Assembly: GCF_921292975.1 (NCBI RefSeq)
Contig: NZ_CAKLCM010000002.1
Span: 248,001 to 312,000 of the forward strand
Source: Vibrio hippocampi
Lineage (GTDB): Bacteria > Pseudomonadota > Gammaproteobacteria > Enterobacterales > Vibrionaceae
Length of the DNA: 64,000 nucleotides
Direction: 5' to 3'
Numbering within the stretch: position 1 is the stretch's first letter; each line of letters begins with the position of its first letter. The position numbers were made by a program, and so were the translations under genes. The notes beneath the pieces were generated by a model that saw nothing but the letters and a program-made list of their open reading frames with translations, ran no database searches and was not told where the DNA came from. This document shows, piece by piece, positions 26,011 through 37,853 of this stretch.

Positions 26011-27030
26011 TTACGGATGAAAAGACAGTGGATTGTCAGTGGTCGCTAGATTGAAACTCAGTTGTTGAATAAATGGCCACGGACTCTGGTCGTATTGCGT
26101 TTTAGCATCAATCTCTACCGCTGTCAGCAGATGTATCGCTTGCTTGAGCTGCGGAATATCTAAGCGCGATAAAGCCGCATTGTAGATTGGCTTTTTACTT
26201 TGCCAAACTCTAAATTGATCAAACACTTGGTTAAGAGAGGTTTGCTGCTGCATCTGCTTCATCTTGATCAACTGGAGCAACTCTTTTTGTAGTGAGCGCA
26301 GCAAGATAATTGCCTCGACGCCTTCAACTTCGAGTTGTGACAGAATTCGGCTGGCGCGCTTGGGTTTGCCTTCGAGAAGCGCGTCAATCCAGTGAAATAC
26401 AGTAAAGTGATTATGGCGGCTAAGTGACTCTTGTACCCTTGGCAAGGTCAGTTCGCCATCAGGGAACAGCAGTGTCAGTTTTTCAAGACTTTGTGATAGA
26501 GCAAACAGGTTCCCTTCGTGCCATTGGCATAACAGCATCAAGGCTTCGTGATCGGGTTTCAGATGCATGGTATGGCAGCGCTGTTGTACCCATTGAGGCA
26601 AGCGCTTGGTATCAGGAGTTGCGCAATTAACAAGACAGCCGTTGAGCGCTTTGAACCACTTGGCGGATTCTTGCGCGCGGGTCAATTTACTGCCAGTGAT
26701 GATCAGTACAATATCTTGGTGCAGAGAAGGCGCAAGCTCAAGCAGTGATTTTGCTGAGGCGGCTGTGATGCCAGACTCTGGCACCGTCAGTTCAATAATC
26801 TGTTTGGAAGAAAAGAGGCTGAGCGCTTGAGTACAATCGAACACTTGATTCCAATCGAGCGACTTGTCCATAGAAAATCGATGATGCTCTTCAAAACCAA
26901 GTTGCTTGGCCTTTGCCACGATGTGGTCGCGGCTTTCTTGGACAAACAGTGGTTCATTGCCAAACAGCAGATAACAATGATGCCACTGACGTTCGAGAGT
27001 TTGTGCCACTCTATCGGCAAAAATTTTCAC
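26011..27030 (-). CDS. holA: DNA polymerase III delta subunit
   Basis: Clamp-loader subunit of 339 residues that opens the beta sliding clamp. The N-terminal region CYLLFGNEPLFVQESRDHIV and later ALSLFSSKQIIELTVPES match the HolA family, followed by helical domains including LFALSQSLEKLTLLFPDG. It lies 24 bp after lptE, its usual partner. No truncation is seen; length is close to the 343 residues of the Escherichia coli protein. Confidence 0.94.
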   Translation of the reverse strand: MKIFADRVAQTLERQWHHCYLLFGNEPLFVQESRDHIVAKAKQLGFEEHHRFSMDKSLDWNQVFDCTQALSLFSSKQIIELTVPESGITAASAKSLLELAPSLHQDIVLIITGSKLTRAQESAKWFKALNGCLVNCATPDTKRLPQWVQQRCHTMHLKPDHEALMLLCQWHEGNLFALSQSLEKLTLLFPDGELTLPRVQESLSRHNHFTVFHWIDALLEGKPKRASRILSQLEVEGVEAIILLRSLQKELLQLIKMKQMQQQTSLNQVFDQFRVWQSKKPIYNAALSRLDIPQLKQAIHLLTAVEIDAKTQYDQSPWPFIQQLSFNLATTDNPLSFHP

Positions 27031-27054
27031 TAACAGATCCTAGATATCGGCAAA

Positions 27055-27642
27055 CTATGACGGATCAACACGACTGTTCGTAACACTGTTATTCGTGTTG
27101 GGATCATTTGTGTTGGGATGTTCCGCCTCATATTCTTCGATCTCCGTTTTCAAACGTGCCATTTGTCGCATCATCTGCTGAGCAGAAAAAGCGCGCATTT
27201 CATTTTCCAGAAGATCACGTTCGACGGTTTTTGCTAGCGCAGACAGTGGGTTATCAAGGTAGCTACGCGTCATGGTCGCTTCAAATTGTTTGCTACCAAT
27301 TTCTGGTAGTGTCACTTGATACTTCACCATGTAGGTGATTTCTTTTTCTGCAGCACTGGTGTTTTGGTATAAGGATAAGGTGCGGTCGCTGACGTTTTCT
27401 TCCTGAATATGGAGGTTTGGAACGTCTGAACTTGGCGGCACAATATCAATTTTGCTCAAGCGTAATTGCTCTTTCACCAGGCGAGTGATGGTGCTGTATT
27501 GATCATAACTGGTCACGGAGATCTGTTTGATATCCTCGGGAACCGTGTACTCGCCGCGTAGATGGAAGCCACATGCCGTCAGCATGGTAGCAAGAACAGC
27601 AATAATCGTTGTTTTAACAAAATTCATTTTCATTTGGCGCAT
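27055..27642 (-). CDS. lptE: LPS-assembly lipoprotein LptE
   Basis: Outer-membrane lipoprotein of about 195 residues that plugs the LptD barrel and helps deliver lipopolysaccharide to the surface. The lipobox is LTAC (Cys24 with this start), followed by the family-typical GFHLRGEY. The C-terminus is hydrophilic with repeated Asn/Thr/Asp residues (NTNDPNTNNSVTN). Start is uncertain: in-frame ATGs at 27642, 27633 and 27627 all leave a plausible signal peptide. Between leuS and holA, as in most relatives. Confidence 0.92.
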   Translation of the reverse strand: MRQMKMNFVKTTIIAVLATMLTACGFHLRGEYTVPEDIKQISVTSYDQYSTITRLVKEQLRLSKIDIVPPSSDVPNLHIQEENVSDRTLSLYQNTSAAEKEITYMVKYQVTLPEIGSKQFEATMTRSYLDNPLSALAKTVERDLLENEMRAFSAQQMMRQMARLKTEIEEYEAEHPNTNDPNTNNSVTNSRVDPS

Positions 27643-27723
27643 AGGACCGCACACTCTTTCCATAAAGACTTATATAACTACCCAAGCTGGCAGTATGGAT
27701 GTTTATAAAAGGCTTTAAATATG

Positions 27724-27749
27724 AATGTCGCAGACAGGGCTGCGACATT
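27724..27749. terminator. Hairpin between leuS and lptE
   Basis: Perfect 9-bp stem AATGTCGCA / TGCGACATT with an 8-nt loop. The tail on the leuS strand is CATATTTAAAG, without a clean T-run, so it may attenuate rather than fully stop transcription into lptE. Confidence 0.5.
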
Positions 27750-27753
27750 TTAC

Positions 27754-27795
27754 ACCCAAGTTATCCCTGATTTTGCATCGAGCGATAACTTGGGT
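27754..27795. repeat. Inverted repeat ACCCAAGTTATC / GATAACTTGGGT (dispersed Vibrio-type motif)
   Basis: Two perfect 12-bp arms around an 18-bp spacer, 20 bp past the leuS stop. The core TAACTTGGGTAT recurs at 31166-31177 and as ACTTGGGTATAT at 49791-49802, with a complementary TACCCAAGCT at 27679-27688, all intergenic. Confidence 0.75.
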
Positions 27796-27815
27796 ATAGC
27801 TTAAATTGTTGCTAA

Positions 27816-30389
27816 TTAATTAGCTACAATATTGAGAAGTTTACCCGGTACATAGATCACTTTACGGACAGTTTTTCCGTCAGTGAACTTGGTCACGTTC
27901 TCGTCGTTAAGGCCAAGTTCTTCAACTTGTTCTTTCGTTGCGTCTGCCGCGACCGTCAATTTAGCACGTAGCTTACCGTTGACTTGAACTACGATTGTCT
28001 TCTCGTCTTCAACCAGTGCTTTCTCATCGAATGTTGGCCACACCGCATTGTCGATGTCTGCTTCACCAAGCGCCACCCATAGTTCGTATGAGATATGCGG
28101 AGTGATTGGATAAAGCATGGCAACCACGGCTTTAAGTGCTTCATCAAGGATGGCACGATCTTGTGCGGATTCTTGAGGGGCTTTCGCTAGCTTGTTCATC
28201 AATTCCATGATGGCTGCGATTGCTGTGTTGAACGTTTGACGACGAGCGATATCATCAGTCACTTTGGCGATGGTCTTGTGAACGTCACGACGAAGTGCTT
28301 TTTGATCACCTGATAGTGCTGCCGCATCAACGGCTTCTGCTGCGCCTTTAGAGGTATGCTCGTTAACGAGTTTCCAAACACGTTTCAGGAAGCGGTTCGC
28401 ACCTTCTACGCCAGACTCTTGCCATTCAAGTGTCATGTCTGCTGGAGACGCGAACATCATAAACAGACGTACTGTGTCAGCGCCGTACTTGTCGACCATC
28501 TCTTGTGGGTCGATACCGTTGTTCTTAGACTTAGACATCTTGATCATGCCTGAGTGTTCAACGTTACGACCTTGGTCATCTTTCGCTGACGTGATGCGGC
28601 CTTTGCCGTCACGCTCAACATTCACGTCAGTTGGCGCAACCCACTCTTTACCGCCTTTCTCGTTCTCGAAGTAGAATGCATCAGCCAGTACCATGCCTTG
28701 ACATAGTAACTGTTTGAACGGTTCGTCAGACGTTACATAACCCGCGTCACGTAGAAGCTTGTGGAAGAAGCGAGAGTACAATAGGTGCATACAAGCGTGC
28801 TCGATACCACCAACGTACTGGTCGACAGGTAGCCAGTAGTTGGCTTTTTCTGGATCTAGGATGTCGTCAGCTTGTGGTGAACAGTAACGCGCGTAGTACC
28901 AAGAAGATTCCATAAAGGTATCGAACGTGTCTGTTTCGCGTAGTGCCGGTTCGCCGTTGAATGTAGTCTTAGCCCACTCTTTGTCCGCTTTGATTGGGCT
29001 GGTTACGCCGTCCATGACCACGTCTTCTGGAAGAATCACAGGCAGTTGGTCCGCTGGAACTGGGTGAACTTCACCATCTTCAGTCGTGACCATTGGGATG
29101 GGTGCGCCCCAGTAACGTTGACGAGAGACACCCCAGTCACGTAGACGGAAGTTAACGGTCTTAGTGCCTTTGCCTTCGGCTTCTAGCTTCGCTGCAATCG
29201 CGTCGAACGCGGCTTGGAACTCTAGACCGTCGAATTCGCCTGAGTCGAACAGAACACCTTTCTCAGTGTAAGCGGCTTCAGAGACGTCTAACTCGCCGCC
29301 ATCAACAGGTTTGATGACTGGCACAATATCTAGACCGTACTTAGTTGCAAACTCGTAGTCACGTTGGTCGTGCGCAGGAACCGCCATTACAGCGCCTGTA
29401 CCGTAGTCCATCAATACGAAGTTAGCGACGTAAACCGGGACTTCGCGACCGTTCAATGGGTGAATAGCAGTAAGGCCCGTCGCCATACCTTTCTTCTCCA
29501 TTGTCGCAAGTTCAGCTTCCGCTACTTTGTTGTTTTTGCACTCTTCAATGAATGCTGCAAGCTCTGGGTTGTTCTCTGCGGCAACGGCGGCAAGAGGGTG
29601 ACCTGCGGCGATACCAACGTAAGTCACACCCATTAGTGTGTCTGGACGCGTGGTGTAAACTTCTAGGTCTTGTTGACCTTTCACTTCAAACTTGAGTTCA
29701 ACACCTTCAGAGCGACCAATCCAGTTGCGCTGCATGGTTTTCACCATTTCAGGCCAACCATCAAGGTTGTCGAGATCGTCAAGAAGCTCTTGAGCGTATT
29801 CAGTGATTTTGATAAACCACTGAGGGATTTCTTTCTGCTCAACCGGTGTGTCACAACGCCAGCAGCAGCCATCTTCAACCTGTTCGTTAGCAAGTACGGT
29901 TTGGTCGTTTGGACACCAGTTAACCGAAGAGGTCTTCTTATAAACCAACCCTTTTTGATAAAGCTTGGTGAAGAACTCTTGCTCCCAGCGATAGTACTCA
30001 GGCGTACAAGTCGCAAATTCACGATTCCAGTCGTAACCAAAGCCAAGAAGCTTTAACTGGTTTTTCATGTATTCGATATTTTCGTAAGTCCAAGGCGCAG
30101 GTGCGGTGTTGTTTTTTACTGCTGCGTTTTCTGCTGGTAGACCAAACGCATCCCAACCGATTGGTTGCATTACGTTTTTACCTTGCAGGCGTTGGAAGCG
30201 AGAGACCACATCACCGATAGTATAGTTACGCACGTGACCCATATGGAGTCGGCCACTTGGGTAAGGGAACATAGATAGACAGTAGAATTTTTCTTTATTT
30301 GGGTCTTCACTTACAACAAAGGTCTTGTTGTTGTCCCAGTGCTGTTGAACTTTCTGTTCAATATCTTGCGGGTTGTATTGTTCTTGCAT
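27816..30389 (-). CDS. leuS: Leucyl-tRNA synthetase
   Basis: Class I aminoacyl-tRNA synthetase of 857 residues that charges tRNA-Leu. The HIGH-type motif is [10 protein letters not shown] near residue 50 and the KMSKS motif is [11 protein letters not shown] in the last third. The inserted editing domain carries the [12 protein letters not shown] threonine-rich motif and [16 protein letters not shown] zinc-binding segment is suggested by [22 protein letters not shown]. Length matches the family. Upstream is the divergent ybeL-like gene; downstream are lptE and holA. Confidence 0.97.
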   Translation of the reverse strand: MQEQYNPQDIEQKVQQHWDNNKTFVVSEDPNKEKFYCLSMFPYPSGRLHMGHVRNYTIGDVVSRFQRLQGKNVMQPIGWDAFGLPAENAAVKNNTAPAPWTYENIEYMKNQLKLLGFGYDWNREFATCTPEYYRWEQEFFTKLYQKGLVYKKTSSVNWCPNDQTVLANEQVEDGCCWRCDTPVEQKEIPQWFIKITEYAQELLDDLDNLDGWPEMVKTMQRNWIGRSEGVELKFEVKGQQDLEVYTTRPDTLMGVTYVGIAAGHPLAAVAAENNPELAAFIEECKNNKVAEAELATMEKKGMATGLTAIHPLNGREVPVYVANFVLMDYGTGAVMAVPAHDQRDYEFATKYGLDIVPVIKPVDGGELDVSEAAYTEKGVLFDSGEFDGLEFQAAFDAIAAKLEAEGKGTKTVNFRLRDWGVSRQRYWGAPIPMVTTEDGEVHPVPADQLPVILPEDVVMDGVTSPIKADKEWAKTTFNGEPALRETDTFDTFMESSWYYARYCSPQADDILDPEKANYWLPVDQYVGGIEHACMHLLYSRFFHKLLRDAGYVTSDEPFKQLLCQGMVLADAFYFENEKGGKEWVAPTDVNVERDGKGRITSAKDDQGRNVEHSGMIKMSKSKNNGIDPQEMVDKYGADTVRLFMMFASPADMTLEWQESGVEGANRFLKRVWKLVNEHTSKGAAEAVDAAALSGDQKALRRDVHKTIAKVTDDIARRQTFNTAIAAIMELMNKLAKAPQESAQDRAILDEALKAVVAMLYPITPHISYELWVALGEADIDNAVWPTFDEKALVEDEKTIVVQVNGKLRAKLTVAADATKEQVEELGLNDENVTKFTDGKTVRKVIYVPGKLLNIVAN

Positions 30390-30529
30390 CGATGATGTCC
30401 GGTTATCTTGGAATTTGTGAGTTCGGTTAGAACAGACTTAAATAGATCGTCATAGAATACCTAAAGGAACGAGGTACAACAATAGTCAATGTATCCTTTG
30501 TAGTGCAAGTTACTGCGTCATCGGTCAGG

Positions 30530-30559
30530 TTAAGGCGAACCATGGTGGTTTCACCTTAA
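30530..30559. promoter_or_regulatory. Imperfect dyad in the leuS/ybeL divergent region
   Basis: TTAAGGCGAACC and GGTTTCACCTTAA form near-complementary arms (one mismatch and one extra base) 60 bp before the ybeL-like gene. Operator or leader hairpin; nothing else stands out in this 227-bp gap. Confidence 0.35.
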
Positions 30560-30616
30560 ATTATTCACCAAGATGCTGTGATTGCCGCTGCTCGGATAGG
30601 CAAGGGGAGATGAAGT

Positions 30617-31087
30617 ATGCCAAAACGTAAAGCTAGCTATGAAGAAATGTTTGGAGATGTTGTTGAGAATCTTAAGCATAGCCCTGAAGAACTTCAGCAT
30701 GTATTGGAAAAGTCGGGAGAAGTGGTTGAAGCAGCCAACGACATGACTAAGGATGAGATGGCGCTGATTTCAGCTTACATCAAATCCGATCTTCGCGAGT
30801 TCTCTGACAACTATGAACAGAGTAAGAGCGGTCCCTTTTATACCATGATTGCGAATTCCATCTGGCAAGGACTATTGGACATTACCGATCGCACCAAGAT
30901 TGAGTGGATGGAGGTGTTTCAAGATCTTGAACGGCAAGGCTTATATCAAGCGGGGGAAATGATAGGTCTCGGCGTCTTGGTTTGCGAAACCTGTGGTCAC
31001 AAGATGGAATACACTCATCCCACAGAAATCACGCCCTGTATTAAGTGTGGGCAAACCCACTTTACTCGTCAGTTGCTGAAACCCTAG
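30617..31087 (+). CDS. ybeL: Zinc-ribbon protein, YbeL family (DUF1451)
   Basis: Cytoplasmic protein of 156 residues: a helical, acidic N-terminal part (YEEMFGDVVENLKHSPEELQ) and a C-terminal zinc ribbon with two CxxC pairs, CETCGHKM and CIKCGQTH. The family is conserved near leuS in enterics, as here; its function is unknown. The ATG has a GGGGAGATGAAGT ribosome region. It ends at a strong bidirectional terminator shared with cysZ. Confidence 0.85.
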   Translation: MPKRKASYEEMFGDVVENLKHSPEELQHVLEKSGEVVEAANDMTKDEMALISAYIKSDLREFSDNYEQSKSGPFYTMIANSIWQGLLDITDRTKIEWMEVFQDLERQGLYQAGEMIGLGVLVCETCGHKMEYTHPTEITPCIKCGQTHFTRQLLKP

Positions 31088-31113
31088 TTTAAGATTTGGA
31101 TTAAGGTGAAACA

Positions 31114-31144
31114 AAACGAGGTGGCTAAGCCACCTCGTTTTTTA
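31114..31144. terminator. Bidirectional terminator between ybeL and cysZ
   Basis: Stem AAACGAGGTGGC / GCCACCTCGTTT with a TAA loop and T-runs on both strands. A TAACTTGGGTAT repeat follows at 31166. Confidence 0.9.
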
Positions 31145-31181
31145 TCGACATCTTCTTGTATTGGTAACTTGGGTATATCGG

Positions 31182-31919
31182 TTACTTATATTCATCTCTA
31201 AATTCTTGCACCCACATCGCTGTCGCGCCGCACACTGAGACAGGAACGATACATAGGTTGAGAATTGGAATCGAAGTAAACAGTGAAACCAGCGCGCCAA
31301 AACTATACGCTTTACCTTGTTTTTGCTTCATCGACATGCGCATGTCGTTGAAGGGGACTTTGTGGTTATCAAATGGGTAGTCACAATATTGAATTGCCAA
31401 CATCCAGGCGGTAAACACAAACCACAAAATAGGACCCACTGTTTGTCCCAGAGCAGGGATAAGCAACAGCAAAAACAGTCCAATGGCTTTAGGCAAGGTA
31501 TAAAGCAGTTTACGCCATTCACGAGCCATAATACGTGGCACGTCTTTGACAACACCAAGCATACCCTCTTCAGACACCACTTGACCGGTTAGCTTTTCTT
31601 CTACTTTTTCGGCAAGTAAACCGTTAAAAGGCGCGGCGATAAAGTTTGCTAAGGTACTAAAGAAGTAGGAAAAGGTGGCAAGAATAGTCAGAGCTAACAG
31701 TGGCCAAAGTATGTAACTCAGCCAAGCCAGAAATTCCGGAAGGTTACCTAACCAACCATCAATCCAAGCGTTAAGATTAGCGAATAGGTAGTACATCGCG
31801 CCACCGACTAAAATGATGTTCGCGAGCAGAGGCAAAACGACGTAGCGACGAATGCCCTTAGTAAAGGCCAATTGAAAACCTTGGTGGAAATAACCAAATC
31901 CAGTGGCAGCTTTGTTCAA
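31182..31919 (-). CDS. cysZ: Sulfate transporter CysZ
   Basis: Inner-membrane protein of 245 residues that lets sulfate enter for cysteine synthesis. It begins with GFGYFHQGFQLAFTKGIRRYVVLP and has the characteristic FFSTLANFIAAPFNGLLAEKVE region and four or so hydrophobic segments. CysZ forms membrane hexamers with unusual half-spanning helices. It diverges from zipA, a pairing also seen in enterics where cysZ, zipA and ligA are neighbours. Confidence 0.92.
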   Translation of the reverse strand: MNKAATGFGYFHQGFQLAFTKGIRRYVVLPLLANIILVGGAMYYLFANLNAWIDGWLGNLPEFLAWLSYILWPLLALTILATFSYFFSTLANFIAAPFNGLLAEKVEEKLTGQVVSEEGMLGVVKDVPRIMAREWRKLLYTLPKAIGLFLLLLIPALGQTVGPILWFVFTAWMLAIQYCDYPFDNHKVPFNDMRMSMKQKQGKAYSFGALVSLFTSIPILNLCIVPVSVCGATAMWVQEFRDEYK

Positions 31920-32050
31920 AATGTGGCTCCTTGTGCTACGTTGGTGTTATGAGTTGCCACGACTATATCAAAAAAGCCTTAAGGAAATCACAAAGTTCTT
32001 GTAGTAAGATGTTCATTTCCTACATAGTCTTTTGGTACAGTAGGGCAAGT

Positions 32051-32069
32051 TAAGCCTTGGAGAGGCTTA
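32051..32069 (+). promoter_or_regulatory. Small hairpin in the zipA leader
   Basis: TAAGCCT-TGGAG-AGGCTTA, a perfect 7-bp stem 35 bp before the zipA start. It could affect leader folding; no family of regulatory RNA is recognised. Confidence 0.3.
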
Positions 32070-32103
32070 GCAACGAATTATTTTTATAATATGAGATCAA
32101 ACA

Positions 32104-33093
32104 ATGCAGGAATTGCGATTCGTACTGATAATTGTTGGTGCCTTGGCCATCGCCGCACTACTTTTTCATGGTTTGTGGTCGAGCAAAAAGGAAGGCCAGA
32201 AGAAATTTGGGAACAAGCCGCTAGGTAAACTGGATTCGGCAGATGAACCCGCTTATGTGGCACCGGAAGATGATTTTGAAATCATCAAGAAAACACGCAC
32301 TGAGCCTGATTTTGGACTTGCCCCAGAAAAGTCGGATTACGATCCTCTTGATGACTATACTCCAGTTGAACAAGAGATCGAGCCAGAAGCCACTATCGAA
32401 CCGCAGTTTGCCCAAGCGCAGGATGAGGTGAAGATAGAACCAACTCCTGAGGTGGTGGCACCAGAGCCTGTATCGACAGCGCCGATTCAAGAGCCGCCTG
32501 CGTTTATCACCAAGAAGACGCCAGTAACCGAAAATGCTGTGCCAACAAGCAAGAAGATTGAGCCACAACTGGATCTTGATAGCTTGGACGATGACGAAGA
32601 GTCTCAACCTCAATCAGATGTCACTCAAAATGCGGTTCAAGAGTCCGTTCAAGATGAACAGCAAGACGAATTACAAGTCATCGTGATGAATGTTCACTGT
32701 GCTGGCGATCAGCCGTTTATTGGTACTCAATTGTTCGATAGCATGAGCCAAAATGGCTTACTGTACGGTGAAATGGATATATTCCACCGTCATGCGGATC
32801 TGTCAGGCACGGGCAAGGTATTATTTAGTGTTGCTAATATGATGCAACCGGGTACGCTTAAGCACGATGATCCTGCGACGTTCAGCACTAAGGGCATCTC
32901 TTTCTTTATGACTTTACCTTGCTTTGGTGAAGCCGATCAGAACTTTAAATTGATGCTAAAGACGGCGCAGCAAATTGCTGATGATTTAGGTGGAAATGTT
33001 CTTGATGACAAGCGAAACTTAATGACACCAACTCGCTTAGATGTTTATCGAAAACAGATTAAAGATTTTAACGCTGCCAGAGCAACAGCATAG
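32104..33093 (+). CDS. zipA: Cell division protein ZipA
   Basis: Division protein of 329 residues that anchors the FtsZ ring to the inner membrane. It has one N-terminal membrane helix ([20 protein letters not shown]), a long flexible Pro/Glu/Gln-rich linker (about residues 40-190), and a C-terminal FtsZ-binding domain starting [18 protein letters not shown]. The linker composition is typical. It is followed after a terminator by ligA, as in enteric bacteria. Confidence 0.94.
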   Translation: MQELRFVLIIVGALAIAALLFHGLWSSKKEGQKKFGNKPLGKLDSADEPAYVAPEDDFEIIKKTRTEPDFGLAPEKSDYDPLDDYTPVEQEIEPEATIEPQFAQAQDEVKIEPTPEVVAPEPVSTAPIQEPPAFITKKTPVTENAVPTSKKIEPQLDLDSLDDDEESQPQSDVTQNAVQESVQDEQQDELQVIVMNVHCAGDQPFIGTQLFDSMSQNGLLYGEMDIFHRHADLSGTGKVLFSVANMMQPGTLKHDDPATFSTKGISFFMTLPCFGEADQNFKLMLKTAQQIADDLGGNVLDDKRNLMTPTRLDVYRKQIKDFNAARATA

Positions 33094-33111
33094 AGAACCC
33101 CTCGTTTTTCA

Positions 33112-33136
33112 AAAGGCTCCGATGGAGCCTTTTTCT
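33112..33136 (+). terminator. Terminator between zipA and ligA
   Basis: Stem AAAGGCTCC / GGAGCCTTT with a GAT loop and following T residues. LigA starts only 20 bp later, so read-through or a promoter within the hairpin region is needed for ligA. Confidence 0.8.
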
Positions 33137-33144
33137 CGTTATAA

Positions 33145-35160
<2,016 letters not shown>

Positions 35161-35169
35161 AGCGAACAA

Positions 35170-35206
35170 GCCAGAGACTAACGATTGGTATTAGTGAGTC
35201 TCTGGC
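35170..35206 (+). terminator. Hairpin after ligA
   Basis: Perfect 10-bp stem GCCAGAGACT / AGTCTCTGGC with a 17-nt loop just after the ligA stop. No T-run follows, so termination is uncertain. Confidence 0.45.
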
Positions 35207-35236
35207 GATTGAATGGTGATCATAGGTGAGGTTTTT

Positions 35237-35644
35237 ATGAATATTGGTGAAGTAGCAAAACGAACAGGCTTAACCAGTAAATCGATTCGCTTGTATGAAG
35301 AGAAAGGTTTGATTCATTCTCTACGCTCAGAGAACGGTTATCGAACCTACAGTGATGTGCAGATCCAGCAGTTGGTCTTGATTGCACGGGCTAAAAACCT
35401 TGGTTTTAGTCTTGATGATTGCAAAGAGTTGGTTGAGTTATCACAAAATAATCAAATGCAAAGTGCGGTGGTTAAAGCTAAGACAGTGGCTAAAATCGCC
35501 GATATTGAACAAAAGATTGCCGATCTCACCGCCATTAAGAATACTTTGAAAACCTGGGCGTCGCACTGTCCCGGCAATGAATCGAATGACTGCCCTATCA
35601 TGGATGGTCTCAAGGAAGGATGGTCTCAAGGCGCCATTGATTGA
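35237..35644 (+). CDS. cueR: Copper-responsive MerR-family activator CueR
   Basis: Regulator of 135 residues that senses cytoplasmic Cu(I) and activates copper export genes by untwisting promoters with a 19-bp spacer. The MerR helix-turn-helix MNIGEVAKRTGLTSKSIRLY is followed by the dimerisation helix and the C-terminal metal loop CPGNESNDCPI, whose two cysteines match the CueR ligands. The ATG at 35237 follows an AGGTGAGG ribosome site; the GTG frame eight codons upstream is not needed. Its likely target, the copA promoter, is 5.5 kb away in this window. Confidence 0.92.
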   Translation: MNIGEVAKRTGLTSKSIRLYEEKGLIHSLRSENGYRTYSDVQIQQLVLIARAKNLGFSLDDCKELVELSQNNQMQSAVVKAKTVAKIADIEQKIADLTAIKNTLKTWASHCPGNESNDCPIMDGLKEGWSQGAID

Positions 35645-35714
35645 CAGCAAGGGTTAAGTGAACACCCCGCCATCAATCCATTGTTCGACCTTTTACCTTC
35701 ATCTAGCCTTTCAT

Positions 35715-36596
35715 CTAGCTATCGAATGCACACTCAGTGCGACTTCCTTGAGTTAAAGGGGTCACTGTGTAACCCAATTGTTCAAGCAGTTGCGGGACAT
35801 TGTCCTTTCCAACTAAGTGCAAAGCACCAACCGCAACAAAATAGCTTCCAGACTGCCAATTAGGGTTAGAGGTAAACTGTTTGACCCAATCTTGGTTTCG
35901 CTCTGTGACGAATGTTCGGTATAGCTCTTCACCGAGTAAATCCTTCTGTGATATTTCAGCGAGGTTCGTTTCATCTCCGTGGACCCAAGATGTCACTAAA
36001 CATGCAACTTGCTCAGGTTGCTGATCCCACTCTTCAATTAACTCCGTTAGTAGTTCCAGCCCTTTGTTAGGTAGGTCACTCGTTAGACTAATCTGAAACT
36101 CAATACTCTCTAATCCCCAAATCGGCTTATTGGCCATCTTAGCTTTGGTAATAAAATGTTGGTCGATGCCATATTGAGCGTCATACCCAAGAGACTGAAA
36201 TTGCAATTGCTGCAACGACAGAGCTGCTTGCCACGGTTCCATTGCCAATAGAGCAGAGGGGGAGAGCGATAGTGATTGAGCAATAGAGATCAGAATTTGC
36301 TTTTGTTTATCAGAGAGCAGTTTGTCAGCCGTGAATGATTTATTCGCTGCGGGTAGGCTAAAGCTGCCATTGAGATCGGCTTCAACGATCACTGCTTGGC
36401 TGGCTCGAAACGCCCGACTCACGGCTTGAGGAAGGGGGTAAAACTCTGGTTGACCGACATGAATGGTGCCAAATAGATGTAAGGTCTGTTCACCGCGTGA
36501 AGCGGTCCATGCTAATGGCTCTGCCTGATTGGTTAAGGGGAATAAACCTCCCAACAACAAGAGTGAACATAGCCAATGGTGACGCAGTAATTTCAT
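35715..36596 (-). CDS. TraB/GumN family protein
   Basis: Probable secreted protein of 293 residues with an N-terminal signal sequence (MKLLRHHWLCSLLLLGGLFP). The family motif LHLFGTIHVGQPEFYPLP is near residue 45, with VIVEADLNGS and GLESIEFQISL following, and the C-terminal YFVAVGALHLVGKDNVPQLL. Members of this family are thought to have a metalloprotease-like fold (Tiki/TraB); no substrate is known for this one. The start at 36596 follows a clear AAGGAG site. It converges on cueR. Confidence 0.82.
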   Translation of the reverse strand: MKLLRHHWLCSLLLLGGLFPLTNQAEPLAWTASRGEQTLHLFGTIHVGQPEFYPLPQAVSRAFRASQAVIVEADLNGSFSLPAANKSFTADKLLSDKQKQILISIAQSLSLSPSALLAMEPWQAALSLQQLQFQSLGYDAQYGIDQHFITKAKMANKPIWGLESIEFQISLTSDLPNKGLELLTELIEEWDQQPEQVACLVTSWVHGDETNLAEISQKDLLGEELYRTFVTERNQDWVKQFTSNPNWQSGSYFVAVGALHLVGKDNVPQLLEQLGYTVTPLTQGSRTECAFDS

Positions 36597-36904
36597 GATA
36601 CTCCTTACATTTATCGAGAGAACGTCTTTCATCCGATTGATGGATAACTTGAGCATATTAGCACTATATTGGCGAAATCACTCTCACCTTGCTGTTACGG
36701 ATTATCAGATCTGACTATTGGAGAAGGTTATTCGACCAACTGCGATACTTATTTTGTTTTGATAAATTACTCTCAAGAAAATCATCAATAAACCTAAATA
36801 ATAGTGATGTATCTCGCATTGTTTTTAATGAAAATTAAAATACGGCTCGAATCGCAATGACTTTTTATGGCTAATTTGATGAGTTCTGTGAGCTACATAA
36901 AGGT

Positions 36905-36955
36905 TTTTCTCGTCATTAAATTTACGAGAAAACATTTAAATTCATGATTTAAATG
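36905..36955. promoter_or_regulatory. Two abutting perfect palindromes upstream of the KdgM-like porin
   Basis: TTTTCTCGT / ACGAGAAAA (36905-36932, 10-bp spacer) is followed directly by CATTTAAAT / ATTTAAATG (36933-36955, 5-bp spacer). Both have perfect 9-bp arms. They look like adjacent operators. The remaining upstream sequence back to 36597 is A/T-rich with no gene. Confidence 0.55.
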
Positions 36956-36982
36956 GATTTATATTTTTTGTTGTTATTGTCA

Positions 36983-36998
36983 TGTGACACTGGTCACT
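36983..36998. promoter_or_regulatory. CRP site upstream of the KdgM-like porin
   Basis: TGTGA-CACTGG-TCACT matches the CRP consensus TGTGA-N6-TCACA at 9 of 10 core positions, 120 bp before the start codon. This suggests activation when glucose is scarce, as for many sugar porins. Confidence 0.7.
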
Positions 36999-37118
36999 AA
37001 CCAAATAAACTTATTTGATCGAGAAAATTAAGTGGCGTTATAGTGCGTCTCAGCCAACAGGCACTGATAGAGACAGCACGATAAGTTGTCCATAAATCTT
37101 AATTTAATAGGTGAAATA

Positions 37119-37796
37119 ATGAAAAAAATCTTAGCTTTGACGACATTAGCAATGGTTTCTGGTTCTGCATTCGCAGGTTCTTCTTATGTGACAGGTAACG
37201 TCCAATTTCACGACACGTTTCTACAAGGTTCAAAAGCAACCTCGACGCTAGAAGCCGGCCATACCTTTGATTCAAACACGACGTTATTAGTTGAGTTTGA
37301 TGCGATCCCACTGGGTGATGTGCAAGACAATGCTCGCCCATTACCATACATTACATTGGGCGCTGAGCAGTCTTATGCGGTAACAGATAACTTGTGGGTG
37401 GCAGTTGGCTACCATCACCTAATCTCTGGTGGTGAGACGATTCAATATCGTCCATTGGTAAAGATTGGCTATAACTTCGATAACGGTATTGCGATTAGTA
37501 ACCGTACCCGCCAACACATTCAAGAAGACAGTACAGCGAACGACCAAACTCGTTTCGACAACCGTATTGCATACTCGTTTGCTGAACAGCCAGTAACGTT
37601 AAGCTATAACAACGTTTACGTGATTACTAATGGCGATGGTGACGATACGATGGACCATGAGCTTCGTGCAACTTGGACGCGTAAAGGTGTGCAGCCATAC
37701 TTTGAGTTCCGTAGCCAAGCGCACGGCTTAGACAACGCAGATGGCAGTAGCGCTGTAAATAACGCCTTCGTATTCGGTGCGTCTTACGGCTTCTAG
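37119..37796 (+). CDS. Oligogalacturonate-specific porin family (KdgM-like) outer membrane protein
   Basis: Outer-membrane beta-barrel protein of 225 residues with a cleaved signal peptide (MKKILALTTLAMVSGSAFAG). Alternating strands with glycine turns run through the sequence, and it ends in the aromatic FVFGASYGF typical of barrel insertion. Overall pattern and length fit the KdgM/NanC family of narrow porins for acidic oligosaccharides. The substrate is unknown; no pectin or sialic-acid genes are nearby. It stands alone, with two palindromes and a CRP site upstream and a terminator downstream. Confidence 0.75.
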   Translation: MKKILALTTLAMVSGSAFAGSSYVTGNVQFHDTFLQGSKATSTLEAGHTFDSNTTLLVEFDAIPLGDVQDNARPLPYITLGAEQSYAVTDNLWVAVGYHHLISGGETIQYRPLVKIGYNFDNGIAISNRTRQHIQEDSTANDQTRFDNRIAYSFAEQPVTLSYNNVYVITNGDGDDTMDHELRATWTRKGVQPYFEFRSQAHGLDNADGSSAVNNAFVFGASYGF

Positions 37797-37853
37797 TATT
37801 CAAACAACGTCAGTCCGCTAGGAAGATAATTATTATAATTGTTTGATGTGACT

